From NCBI RefSeq assembly GCF_000412635.1, contig NZ_ASTG01000001.1, forward strand, positions 1-64,000: 64,000 nt of DNA. The letters run 5' to 3'. Below, one piece after another: positions 26,085 to 37,409 of the stretch. Position 1 is the first letter of the stretch; every line of letters begins with the position of its first letter. The notes under the pieces were generated by a model. The model saw nothing but the letters and a program-made list of their open reading frames with translations, had not been told where the DNA came from and searched no databases. The stretch comes from Sphingobium bisphenolivorans. Lineage in GTDB: Bacteria; Pseudomonadota; Alphaproteobacteria; Sphingomonadales; Sphingomonadaceae. The translations under genes were made by a program, and so were the position numbers.

Positions 26085-27794
26085 TCAACTCGCAACTTGC
26101 GCCCGCGCCGCCGCGATGCACGCTTCCAGATGCTTGTGCCGGAACGGCTTGGACACGCGCGGAATATCCGGCGCGATCAGGTCGATCCCCTCATAGCCTG
26201 ACATGATGAGCAGCGCGATGTGGGGATGGTCCACCCGCACCCGCAGGGCAAGTTCCACCCCTGTCATGCCCGGCATGATGTGGTCGGTGATCAGCAGGTC
26301 GAACCGCTCCCCCCCCTCGATCATCCCCAATGCCAGTTCAGCGCGTTCGGTATCGACCACTTGATAGCCCATCTCGGCCAGCATCTCGCGCGTGCTGTTG
26401 CGGACCAGTTCATTGTCCTCGACCAGCAGCACCTTGCCCGGATGCCGCTCTGCGAACGGCGCGGCAGCCGGTGTGCCGCCCTTGGCAGCCGCCACGCGCT
26501 CGACCGGCAGCCACAGGCGGACACTCGTCCCCTTGCCGACGCTGCTGTCGATTTCCACCGTGCCGCCCAATTGCCCCGCCAGGCCGTGCACCATCGACAG
26601 GCCAAGCCCGGTGCCGTGCCCGGACGGCTTGGTCGTGAAGAAGGGCTCCATCGCAGACGCCAGCACGCTCGGGCTCATGCCTACGCCATCATCCTTGATG
26701 GTCAGGCACATATAGCGCCCGGGCGCCAACCCGGCGGGCAGCCTGCTCCGGCGCACCTCGCCCGCGATGCTGAGCTTTCCGCCGCCCGGCATCGCATCAC
26801 GGCTGTTGACCGCCAGATTGAGGATCGCCACCTCCAGCAGATGCGCGTCGGCATGGACCGCCGGCAAGGTTGCGGGCAGATCGATCGCCACCTCGATGCG
26901 CGGCCCCAGCGTGCTGCTGAGCAAGCCCCGCATCCCGTCCAGCAAGGCCGGCAATTCGACCGCCGCCGCAGACAGCGGCTGACGGCGCGCGAAGGTCAAC
27001 AGCCGCTGCACCAGCGTCTGTGCACTCTCCGCCGCCTGCATCGCGATGCTCGCGTGCCGCTCGATCGCATCGGGCCGCTTGCCCGACAGGATCAGGTCCA
27101 ACCCGCCGACGATAGGCATCAGCAGATTGTTGAAGTCATGCGCCACATGGCCCGTCAGTTGCCCCAGCATGTCCAGCTTCTGCGCCTGCCGCAGGCTTTC
27201 CTGCGCCCGCTCCAGCTCGGCGGTACGCTCCCGCATGCGCTGGTCCAGCTCCCCGTTCAGCGCTTCGAGCGCCTCGAACAGCCGGCCATTTTCGATCGCA
27301 GTCGATGCCGCGCGCGCCAGCGCCTCCAGCAGCGCGATCTCGTTATCGGTGGGCTGGCCGAATTCCGACCAATAGGCGCCGATCGCGGCAAAGGGTTCGA
27401 TCCGGCCGATCGGCACCATCAGCATCGACCGGACGAAGGTCGTGCGATAGGCTTCCACCGGCACGCGCGGATCGTCGAAAATGTCCGCGATCACCGCCGT
27501 CTGCCCATGCTCCATCGCCCATCCGGACACGCAGCTGGCGGCGGGGAAGCGCTGCCCCGCCCAGAGCGGCTCCATCGAGTCCTCCGCGATATAGTGGCAT
27601 CGGTCATCGTCGCGCAGGACGATGGCGATCCCGTCCGCACCCACGGCGCGTCGGGCAAAGGCGCGCAGCACATTGGTCACGGCATCCAGGGATCGGGCCC
27701 CAGCCAGCGCCTCCATCGCCTCGGCGGCGATGCTCCAGCGCGCGGCCAGCGCCTTCTGCTCCGACCCGCGTTCGCTCGCCAACTCTCTATCCAT
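26085..27794 (-). CDS. hybrid sensor histidine kinase (GAF-HisKA-HATPase-REC)
   Basis: A soluble sensor of 569 residues: a GAF domain (about residues 20-180), a short coiled coil (ELDQRMRERTAELERAQESL), the HisKA phosphoacceptor box GHVAHDFNNLLMPI, an HATPase domain with N box (LNLAVNSRDAMPGGG), G1 (DDGVGMS) and G2 (GTGLGLSMVHG), and a C-terminal receiver with Asp in LLITDHIMPGMTG. No membrane segment is seen, so the signal is probably cytoplasmic and bound by GAF. The ATG at 27794 has GGAAGG 6 bases upstream; an ATG 13 codons earlier lacks one. No cognate regulator gene is adjacent. Confidence 0.88.
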   Translation of the reverse strand: MDRELASERGSEQKALAARWSIAAEAMEALAGARSLDAVTNVLRAFARRAVGADGIAIVLRDDDRCHYIAEDSMEPLWAGQRFPAASCVSGWAMEHGQTAVIADIFDDPRVPVEAYRTTFVRSMLMVPIGRIEPFAAIGAYWSEFGQPTDNEIALLEALARAASTAIENGRLFEALEALNGELDQRMRERTAELERAQESLRQAQKLDMLGQLTGHVAHDFNNLLMPIVGGLDLILSGKRPDAIERHASIAMQAAESAQTLVQRLLTFARRQPLSAAAVELPALLDGMRGLLSSTLGPRIEVAIDLPATLPAVHADAHLLEVAILNLAVNSRDAMPGGGKLSIAGEVRRSRLPAGLAPGRYMCLTIKDDGVGMSPSVLASAMEPFFTTKPSGHGTGLGLSMVHGLAGQLGGTVEIDSSVGKGTSVRLWLPVERVAAAKGGTPAAAPFAERHPGKVLLVEDNELVRNSTREMLAEMGYQVVDTERAELALGMIEGGERFDLLITDHIMPGMTGVELALRVRVDHPHIALLIMSGYEGIDLIAPDIPRVSKPFRHKHLEACIAAARAQVAS

Positions 27795-27943
27795 CGACAG
27801 CCTTCCGCTTTCGAACTGCCCCACCCCTATCATCGGACAAAGTCCTTCACAAATCCTATATCCTCAACGGCTTACCCGTTCGCAGCGCTGCGCCGCCCGC
27901 CGCAGAAATCCGGTAACCTGATTTAACCACGCGCTCGCAGGCC

Positions 27944-27968
27944 TGAACCAGAGCCGATACCGCTCGTT
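27944..27968 (+). promoter_or_regulatory. EcfG-type (general stress) promoter of the SDR gene
   Basis: TGAAC, 16 bases, CGTT. This is one mismatch from the alphaproteobacterial EcfG consensus GGAAC-N16/17-CGTT. It sits 25 bases before the SDR ATG, the correct direction and distance. Confidence 0.6.
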
Positions 27969-27993
27969 GGAGTGGGCGAAGGAGAACGCCCCC

Positions 27994-28872
27994 ATGTCCA
28001 CCAATCAGTCCCCCAACCAGTCCGACAATCATGAAGAGATGATCCACGAGGACGCGCTACCCGGTCACGAAAGCAAGCTCGACCCCAAGCCCGAATGGGA
28101 ACCGCGCTACCCCGGCTCAGGCCGCCTCGCCGGCAAGGTCGCGCTCATCACTGGCGCGGACAGCGGCATCGGCCGCGCCGTCGCCGCCCTCTACGCCCGC
28201 GAAGGCGCCGACGTCGCCATCCTCTATCTCTGCGAACATGACGATGCGAAGAAGACCGCGCAGATCGTCGAGGCGGAGGGGCAAAAGGCGCTCACCATCG
28301 CCGGTGACATCGGCGACAAGGCTTTCTGCGACAGCGCCGTCGCGCAAGTGATCGAGACGTTCGGCCGGCTCGACATCCTCGTCAACAATGCCGGCGAACA
28401 GCACCCCGACCAGGACATCACCGACATCACCGAGGAGCAGCTTCGCCGCACCTTCCAGACCAATATTTTCGGCATGTTCTTCCTGACGCAGGCCGCGCGC
28501 CCGCACCTCAAGCAGGGCGCCGCCATCGTCAACTGCACCAGCGTCACCATGTATCAGGGCTCGTCCGAACTGCTCGACTATTCGAGCACCAAGGGCGCGA
28601 TCACCGCCTTCACCCGCAGCCTGTCGGAAAATCTGGTGAAGGACGGCATCCGCGTCAACGCGGTTGCGCCCGGCCCGATCTGGACCCCGCTCAACCCCTT
28701 TGGCGGCGCGAGCGAGGAGAAGCTCGAACATTTCGGCGAGTCAACGCCGATGGGCCGCCCCGGCCAACCCAACGAGGTCGCCCCCGCCTTCCTGTTCCTC
28801 GCCTGCGAGGATTCGAGCTACATGTCCGGCCAGGTGCTGCATCCCAATGGCGGGACCATAGTGAACGGGTAA
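27994..28872 (+). CDS. general-stress short-chain dehydrogenase/reductase
   Basis: NAD(P)-dependent oxidoreductase of the YghA/YdaD (GSP39-like) group. The 292-residue product has a polar N-terminal extension of about 45 residues, the Rossmann motif TGADSGIGRA, NNAG, a catalytic Ser in NCTSVTMYQGS, the YSSTKGA Tyr-Lys pair, and a family-type C-terminus (SGQVLHPNGG). The ATG at 27994 follows AAGGAG by 9 bases. The upstream EcfG-type promoter fits the stress-induced behaviour of relatives. The substrate is unknown. Confidence 0.88.
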   Translation: MSTNQSPNQSDNHEEMIHEDALPGHESKLDPKPEWEPRYPGSGRLAGKVALITGADSGIGRAVAALYAREGADVAILYLCEHDDAKKTAQIVEAEGQKALTIAGDIGDKAFCDSAVAQVIETFGRLDILVNNAGEQHPDQDITDITEEQLRRTFQTNIFGMFFLTQAARPHLKQGAAIVNCTSVTMYQGSSELLDYSSTKGAITAFTRSLSENLVKDGIRVNAVAPGPIWTPLNPFGGASEEKLEHFGESTPMGRPGQPNEVAPAFLFLACEDSSYMSGQVLHPNGGTIVNG

Positions 28873-28888
28873 CACCTTGCTTCACCCT

Positions 28889-28911
28889 CCTTCTCCCTTG
28901 GTGGGAGAAGG
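28889..28911. terminator. hairpin after the SDR gene
   Basis: A perfect 9-base stem, CCTTCTCCC and GGGAGAAGG, around the loop TTGGT, located 17 bases after the SDR stop. There is no T-tract, so it may be a repeat or a factor-dependent end rather than an intrinsic terminator. I see no gene between here and 29097. Confidence 0.45.
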
Positions 28912-29097
28912 ATACAAAGCCTTGCTGACCCGGCCTTGAGCCGGGGGAAGCTAGGCGGAGTTGGACGAGGGTGGCGGGCGCTCAGTTCCGATCAAGGGAT
29001 CGCCCCCTCACGCCCCAAAAGAAAAAGGCGCAGCGCTCGCCAGAGCCGCCGCGCCTCCTCGTTCATGGCCACCTCCCCCGAAGCAGCCCTGACCCGA

Positions 29098-29646
29098 TCA
29101 ATTCGCCTTCGACAGGTCCACCTTCTCCACCCACTCGGGATAGAAGGTCGGCTCCCGGTTCGACCAGCCCACCGCGGTTGCCGCCGCTTCGCTGATCGAC
29201 TGGAGCAGCGCCCGCCGCTTTTCCGGATGGAGGTGCGGCAGGCTCGCCGCCGCGCAGAAAGCGCCCGGCAGCCAGGGCCGCGCCCCCGCCCCCAGCAGCC
29301 GCTCATAAAGAAAGCGGTATGCCGAAAAGCTGCTCAGCCGATCCTGCCCCAGGTCGAAGGCGGAAATCGTCACCAGCGGCGCCATGAATGGCTCCATCTG
29401 GTCGAGCCCACTGTCATCCGGCACGCGCGCCTTGATCTCGTCCAGCCGGCCATAGATCCGCGCCTGCGCCCGGATGCTGGCCTCCTCCACCATGTCGCGC
29501 GACCACAGTTTCATCGCGTCGCGGCGATGAAGCCCGATGTCCAGCGATCGGCGGATATAACGCTGTGTGGCGGCCGGGAAACTGGCGAATTCACGCAATT
29601 CGGCCAGTGTGATGGCTCCGTCCGCAGGTCTTGCACTCGTGCCCAT
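29098..29646 (-). CDS. hypothetical protein
   Basis: A 182-residue soluble, helix-rich protein with no motif I recognise (ITLAELREFASFPAATQRYI near the start, EPTFYPEWVEKVDL at the end). The ATG at 29646 has GGAGG 8 bases upstream; earlier ATG codons at 29652 and 29667 are less well placed. It stands alone. Confidence 0.6.
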   Translation of the reverse strand: MGTSARPADGAITLAELREFASFPAATQRYIRRSLDIGLHRRDAMKLWSRDMVEEASIRAQARIYGRLDEIKARVPDDSGLDQMEPFMAPLVTISAFDLGQDRLSSFSAYRFLYERLLGAGARPWLPGAFCAAASLPHLHPEKRRALLQSISEAAATAVGWSNREPTFYPEWVEKVDLSKAN

Positions 29647-29906
29647 GCTCATGCCCTCCGACTTCAAGTCGATCGTCAGAACATGCGCCAGTCATGGTTA
29701 CTGGATGCTTAAGCGCCGGTTCCGCCGACAACCGCAGGTGACCATTTTTCTTTTTGCGGTGCAACATGAAAAATCCATGAAGATGAAATAAGTTGCATCG
29801 CTCCACTAGCCGTACATTCCCTTTACGGAATTGCTCATCACGCTCCTGTCATGTCACCCGGACTGAACCGGCGTGACGGTCACTCGACCCCACGGCTGCC
29901 AACCGA

Positions 29907-30260
29907 TCACTGCGCCGGCAGAGGCTCATCGCGCAACGCACGCGAAAACGCCGGCCAGTGCCCCGCACCCCCCGCCTGCACCGCCGCCTGCATCGCGCGA
30001 TATTGCGCCAACAACCGCTCGCCGAACTCGGTCAACCGCGCCCCTTCGCTCGACGTCGCCACCACGGGCGATGCCCAGCACCGGTTCATCACATCGACCA
30101 GCAGCCAGCACCGGCGATAGCTCATGCGCAGCTTGCGCCCTGCCGCAGAGATCGACCCCTCCCTCGCAATCGCGTCGAGCAGGTCCGCTTTCCCCGGCCC
30201 CATGGCGATCTCGTCGCCGCAATAAATCTGGATTTTGATCTTCAGTGCGGCCTTGCTCAT
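29907..30260 (-). CDS. ModE-type winged-helix regulator (N-terminal domain only)
   Basis: A 117-residue protein made of one winged helix-turn-helix of the ModE/LysR type: KADLLDAIAREGSISAAGRKLRMSYRRCWLLVDVMN, then TEFGERLLAQYRAM. It lacks the molybdate-binding C-terminal domains of full ModE, as many short relatives do. It probably represses or activates molybdate-related genes, but none is adjacent; moaC and moeA are 5 kb away. Confidence 0.8.
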   Translation of the reverse strand: MSKAALKIKIQIYCGDEIAMGPGKADLLDAIAREGSISAAGRKLRMSYRRCWLLVDVMNRCWASPVVATSSEGARLTEFGERLLAQYRAMQAAVQAGGAGHWPAFSRALRDEPLPAQ

Positions 30261-30320
30261 GACCCGTCTATGCCATGTCGGCGCAGGCGGCCCAAATCGG
30301 CCGCTGCGAAGACTGCAAAG

Positions 30321-30572
30321 TCAGCCCGCCGGACGCTCCAGCACGGCCCCGATCATCTTGCGCCATACCGTCACGTCGCCCGCCTGCGCCATTTGCGCAT
30401 CGGGTTCGCGCAGCGTGTGCAGGATCGCATAGGCATCATCGACATGCTCCTGCCATGTCGCGTCCACCCTTCCGGCTGCGTGCGGGTCGTTGCCTTCGCC
30501 ATTCAGGCTCAGTTGGCGGCCAGCCAGCACACGGGCGATACGCTCAATCGCGGGAGTAGCGGAAGTCGGCAT
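30321..30572 (-). CDS. small hypothetical protein
   Basis: An 83-residue protein (IARVLAGRQLSLNGEGND, WQEHVDDAYAILHTLREPD) with no recognised domain, seen as a typical short conserved protein of this group. A purine stretch GAGAGGAA lies about 10 bases before the ATG. Confidence 0.5.
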   Translation of the reverse strand: MPTSATPAIERIARVLAGRQLSLNGEGNDPHAAGRVDATWQEHVDDAYAILHTLREPDAQMAQAGDVTVWRKMIGAVLERPAG

Positions 30573-30668
30573 AGATACGGGTTCCTCTCACCTGCGGAGG
30601 GCGACATCGCCGGTTTCCCCCGGACGATCCGCCATCCGTCACGAACATATCAGGATTTCCGCGCTCGT

Positions 30669-30902
30669 CTATCGATCCTGCTCGTCATCCTCCTCCTCGT
30701 GGAATCCCGATGAGGGCACCGGATCGCCATGGTCGCCGGGCGCCGTCGCAGAGGGCGGGTCCGACGCATCCATCGAATCCATCAGCCCCTCGTCCAGCTT
30801 CTCCTCGGTGGTGACCGCATGATCCTGCGCGTCGGTCGGCCGCTGGTCCTTGTCGCCCGCTTCTTCCCGGCTGTTGGGACGAATGTCGGTCTTGTCGCTC
30901 AT
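30669..30902 (-). CDS. small acidic disordered protein, probable stress gene
   Basis: A 77-residue highly acidic, low-complexity product (SDKTDIRPNSREEAGDKDQR ... HEEEDDEQDR) without a recognisable fold. A perfect EcfG-type promoter lies 46 bases upstream of the ATG at 30902, with an AGGAG-like site between. It is probably a general stress response gene; its function is unknown. Confidence 0.65.
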   Translation of the reverse strand: MSDKTDIRPNSREEAGDKDQRPTDAQDHAVTTEEKLDEGLMDSMDASDPPSATAPGDHGDPVPSSGFHEEEDDEQDR

Positions 30903-30947
30903 CTTGGCTCTCCTCGGCGCGGGCGTTATGCCCGCCTCGCCGTAATC

Positions 30948-30973
30948 AACGGACAGGTTTGACCGCCGGTTCC
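30948..30973 (-). promoter_or_regulatory. EcfG-type promoter, perfect consensus
   Basis: On the minus strand GGAAC, 17 bases, CGTT, an exact match to the alphaproteobacterial general stress sigma factor consensus. It is directed at the small acidic gene. Confidence 0.68.
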
Positions 30974-31030
30974 GCAACGATCGCGGAACCGGGGTCGATC
31001 AGCGCGCAGAGAGGCAGAGAGAGCGCGCGA

Positions 31031-31378
31031 TCAACGCGGCGCGGCGGGCGCCTTGTCCTTGTCCACTTCGGCAAAGCGGCTGGCTTCGCGCGCCTGCGCG
31101 CTGGCGATGGCGGCTGCGAGCGGTGCCCGGACATTGTCGAGCGCGGACAGCTGGCAGGCCCGCGAAGCGCTCACCGTGGGGGCGGGGCAAACCTTGACCG
31201 CCGCGCGGCGCACGCGCAGCGTCAATTCCCGCTGGTCCGCCTTCTTCGACAGGTCGAGCCCCTGATAGCTGACTTCCACGGTGCGGCCGTTGGACTCGAA
31301 GGGAATGCTGTTCGCCAGCGCCGTCGAGCTCATCAGGGCGCAAGCGCCCGCCGCAACCAGTTTCGTCACGATAGTCAT
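31031..31378 (-). CDS. UrcA family protein
   Basis: A 115-residue exported protein: signal peptide (VTKLVAAGACALMSSTALA), then the UrcA core VSYQGLDLSKKADQRELTLRV with later paired cysteines (VCPAPTVSASRACQL). UrcA proteins are common in sphingomonads and have no established function. The ATG at 31378 follows GGGGGA; an upstream ATG would add six residues. Confidence 0.82.
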   Translation of the reverse strand: MTIVTKLVAAGACALMSSTALANSIPFESNGRTVEVSYQGLDLSKKADQRELTLRVRRAAVKVCPAPTVSASRACQLSALDNVRAPLAAAIASAQAREASRFAEVDKDKAPAAPR

Positions 31379-31563
31379 GATTTGGGTCCCCCTCATTCAC
31401 ATGCTGCGGCCGCCGCTCTGGGCGATCTGACCGCGATTGAAATGGGCAGGCTGGGACCCGTCAGTCCTCCCATCGACAAGGCGCGCCAGTATAGAAATGA
31501 AGTTCAGCTGTCGAGCGAAAAGCCTTGTTTTCGTAGCGTAAAACAGCGTTCCTCGACCCGACG

Positions 31564-31597
31564 AAAACACCCCCGGGCAAGGGAATGTCCGGGGGTG
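31564..31597 (-). terminator. intrinsic terminator after rlpA
   Basis: Stem CACCCCCGG / CCGGGGGTG with a 12-base loop, followed on the minus strand by TTTT. It lies 85 bases after the rlpA stop. Apart from this hairpin, 31379-31681 holds nothing I can identify. Confidence 0.65.
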
Positions 31598-31681
31598 CAT
31601 CCAGGAAGCTGTCGGGCTCTCCGGGATCTCAATAGGTCGATGCTGGCAAGACGGCGCGGCAGGGGCTGTCCCGTCCCGGCC

Positions 31682-32251
31682 TCAGCGTCCCGCCGCCAGC
31701 TGCGCCCGCAAATTGACCAGCGTCGCTCTGTCGACGACCGGCCGTTCGGGCGCCTGCTTGCCCTTGCGCAGCTTCTCGCGGTCCTGTTCCGGCGGCTCCA
31801 CCACCTTGACCCGCACCGGCGCGTGGCCGTGGGCCCTGATCCCCAGCTGCTCGGCCGCGCCGCGCGACAGGTCGATGATCCGCCCGCCTCCCGCGAACGG
31901 CCCGCGATCGTTGATCCGCACCAGGATCGTCCGCCCCGTCTCCAGCGACGTCACCTCGACATAGGTCGGCAGCGGCAGCGTGGTATGCGCCGCCGTCACC
32001 GCCTTGGGGCGAAAGCGCTCTCCATTGGCGGTCTGGTTCCCGCTCTCGCTGCCATACCAGCTGGCATAGCCCAGATAATCATAGCTCGGATCGGCGGCCG
32101 GCACATAGGTCTGCCCCCGCACCGCATAGGGTTTCCCGATCCGCACCGGCACATCGCTCACCGGCCGATAGCGCACGCCCCCGCCGCACGCCGCCAGCAA
32201 AGCCAGCACGCCCAGTCCCGCCAGTCGGGCCCGACCCTTCATCCCGCTCAT
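31682..32251 (-). CDS. rlpA: RlpA-type septal lipoprotein
   Basis: Outer-membrane lipoprotein with a double-psi beta-barrel domain that cleaves naked peptidoglycan glycans in characterised members. The 189-residue product has lipobox [22 protein letters not shown], and the conserved [22 protein letters not shown]. There is no SPOR domain; a Lys/Arg/Pro-rich tail takes its place. It converges away from uvrA, with 125 bases between the starts of the two divergent genes. Confidence 0.9.
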   Translation of the reverse strand: MSGMKGRARLAGLGVLALLAACGGGVRYRPVSDVPVRIGKPYAVRGQTYVPAADPSYDYLGYASWYGSESGNQTANGERFRPKAVTAAHTTLPLPTYVEVTSLETGRTILVRINDRGPFAGGGRIIDLSRGAAEQLGIRAHGHAPVRVKVVEPPEQDREKLRKGKQAPERPVVDRATLVNLRAQLAAGR

Positions 32252-32350
32252 CCCTCGCCTCTAGCGCAGCCGCCCCGACCAGAAAAGCCGCCGCCTTTTC
32301 CTTTGGCCGCATGCATCCTATCTATCCGCCCACACGGCCTTGCCCGCCGG

Positions 32351-32365
32351 GAACAAATCTGGAAC
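32351..32365 (+). promoter_or_regulatory. LexA (SOS) box of uvrA
   Basis: GAAC, 7 bases, GAAC, the alphaproteobacterial LexA operator form. It ends 11 bases before the uvrA ATG, so it would overlap the start of transcription. Confidence 0.8.
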
Positions 32366-32376
32366 AACACGCCCTC

Positions 32377-35352
<2,976 letters not shown>

Positions 35353-35356
35353 GGCC

Positions 35357-35977
35357 CTAAATCAAACTGGCTACCATTCCAGAAAATTCTTCACTTGCGG
35401 AAGCTCTTCTTTGAAGGTCAGCCTGTAGAGCGGCCTTCAGAACTGGATTTGGAGCAGACGCAACTCGTTCTTTAAGATTGTTGATGTCACTTATTTTTTC
35501 TATTTTCCGGAGGACTAACTCTAACCGTTCGCTGCTATCTAACTCCAGTCTACGAACTGTCGTCTCGGCTGCTTGGTCTCCTTCGACCCAGCCGACGACT
35601 GGGCCGTAATGCCTAACTCGTTGCTCAACTCCCGGCTGGTAAGGGTCCAGAAACGGAACTACTGAGGGATCTAGCGCGAGCTTACGGCGATTACATTCTG
35701 TGCATGCGATCGTCAGATTGGTCCATTCAAAGTGCAAATGTTGATGCACTGAACTTGGCCATTTATGCTCAACATCGCCTGGAGTATTATGGCCGATTTT
35801 ACTCTCGCAGTATATGCACTTACCAGAAGTTTCCTTCTTCAGTGTTTCCTTGATGTCAGAATGCCTATAGCGATATTTAGCTGTTCCGTTGTTTGGGTTA
35901 GCAGCGTAGGCTGCATCCCAAGTTAACTTACTGGCGGAAAGTATCTGCGGGCAAGCGAGTTTAGTGAGAGTGCGCAT
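35357..35977 (-). CDS. HNH endonuclease, PtuB/TIGR02646-like
   Basis: Predicted nuclease partner of the adjoining ATPase. The 206-residue product has an N-terminal helical region, then KCIYCESKIG, the His of DVEHKWPSS, WTNLTIACTECNRRK: a CxxC-H-N-CxxCN HNH/zinc fold typical of the TIGR02646/PtuB group. Its ATG shares one base with the ATPase stop (TAATG), so the two are translated together. GC content is clearly lower than in surrounding genes, a sign of transfer. Assignment to Septu rests on this pairing and motifs. Confidence 0.75.
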   Translation of the reverse strand: MRTLTKLACPQILSASKLTWDAAYAANPNNGTAKYRYRHSDIKETLKKETSGKCIYCESKIGHNTPGDVEHKWPSSVHQHLHFEWTNLTIACTECNRRKLALDPSVVPFLDPYQPGVEQRVRHYGPVVGWVEGDQAAETTVRRLELDSSERLELVLRKIEKISDINNLKERVASAPNPVLKAALQADLQRRASASEEFSGMVASLI

Positions 35978-37194
35978 TAGGGGTTATACTCTCCTAGTGC
36001 ATCGGCCAATCCCAATCGAGATAGTTCGCTCATAATCCGACGACCACGTTCGGCTTGGTCGTGGATTAGCGATGGATCGTCAAAAATAGCTTTGATCTTT
36101 TCCTCTACCCAAACAGGGACGTTAGAATCGACCTCTAATATGTCTCGCAAAACTTGGTTGGGAGTACCGGCCAGTTCGGTACCGCTTAAATACTGAGAAA
36201 AAACCTTCCCACTGTCGTTATAGGCGAGGCCATAAACCGCTGCTTCAGGAAAGCTTGTTATGATAAATGGGCTATGAGTTGCCACGATGATTTTGCTGTC
36301 CGGAAAAGCTTGCGATAAATTGGGCAACAAGGTTCTCTGCATACTCGGATGAAGATGATTTTCTGGCTCGTCTATGATTATCGTCATGGGATCTGGCAAA
36401 CTAGCAAACATCGTTAACTGCCAAGCCAGACCAAAAAGAGAGTTAACGCCCCCGGACATCGAATCTATGCTGAAGTCACCTGTCCCGGTAACTAGAACTA
36501 CATCACCAGACCGAATTTCTATTCTTTGAAATTTTAGATTTTTTGGCAGCATTATTCTCAGGGCATTTTCCAGACGCGAAAATGTCATCTGATATTCAAT
36601 ATTTGGTGCTACTGAATTATTACCTTCACCAAAGACAGCCAGCGATATGATGGATTGCTTTTGGATTGTACCGGGGTTGCGGATGTTCCCAGATCCAAAG
36701 GTTTGCATCAATAGAGACTGATACTGCTCGTACTGTTGTTGGGTAGTTATTGGATTGGTTGGGATATTTTGTACCGGAGAGTGCACAGCTTGCGGGCGAT
36801 GAGAAGGTACGAATAGCCCACGAACGGGCTCCAGCCCAGCATATTGAAGTGAATAGTTAGCAGAAACGATACGGCTCGTGATCAATTTGCAAATTCTGCT
36901 AGATTCGTAATGAACTTCTCCGACTTGCACCTGCTCATTATGGTTTATGTCATCATCGGATATTAGTTTATCCTCGTAAATGTCTGACCATATACTGGAT
37001 GTGCGCCTACCCATAATTCTTGGGGTAGAGACGAAAGCCAAATTCCATCCAAAATGTTGCGTCAGCGTCGTGAGAAGCGTCGTTTTTCCTGCTCCGTTAG
37101 CGCCGGTTAATACCGTGATCCGCTTACTTAGGTCGAGGTCTATCTCCTCAAACTGCCGCCAACGTGAAATTTTGAGACGAGCAAACGCCGACAT
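35977..37194 (-). CDS. AAA/ABC-type ATPase, PtuA-like
   Basis: A 405-residue SMC/OLD-like ATPase: Walker A LTGANGAGKTTLLTTL, a central insert, signature region DSMSGGVNSLFGLAWQL, Walker B MTIIIDEPENHLHPS and the switch His IIVATHSPFIITS. In Septu-type systems such an ATPase regulates an HNH nuclease upon phage infection. Codon and base use are AT-richer than the neighbours. AGGGGGA lies close upstream of the ATG. The 215 bases before it (37195-37409) contain no gene. It could instead be an unrelated ATPase-nuclease pair of the same broad class. Confidence 0.75.
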   Translation of the reverse strand: MSAFARLKISRWRQFEEIDLDLSKRITVLTGANGAGKTTLLTTLTQHFGWNLAFVSTPRIMGRRTSSIWSDIYEDKLISDDDINHNEQVQVGEVHYESSRICKLITSRIVSANYSLQYAGLEPVRGLFVPSHRPQAVHSPVQNIPTNPITTQQQYEQYQSLLMQTFGSGNIRNPGTIQKQSIISLAVFGEGNNSVAPNIEYQMTFSRLENALRIMLPKNLKFQRIEIRSGDVVLVTGTGDFSIDSMSGGVNSLFGLAWQLTMFASLPDPMTIIIDEPENHLHPSMQRTLLPNLSQAFPDSKIIVATHSPFIITSFPEAAVYGLAYNDSGKVFSQYLSGTELAGTPNQVLRDILEVDSNVPVWVEEKIKAIFDDPSLIHDQAERGRRIMSELSRLGLADALGEYNP

Positions 37195-37409
37195 AAGATC
37201 CCCCTAATGTCGTCGAGTCATGCAGATTCTGGGTGCAGTCTCAAGCTATTTTGACCGTAACCCCTCATAAACCGCAGGTTTTTCTTTATGAACTGACACT
37301 CAGATAAGGGCTTCACCGTAGCCACCGATGTTCCCATTTTGTTCTGTCCTACTCCCCCTCACCCCTGATACCGTCCCGGCAAACCCTCCCCTAAAGCGGA
37401 GCTTTTGCC

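Noticed and set aside
29711..29738. GGAAC followed 17 bases later by GTAA on the minus strand, upstream of the hypothetical gene at 29646
   Set aside because: The -10 part lacks the CGTT/GTT core of EcfG promoters.
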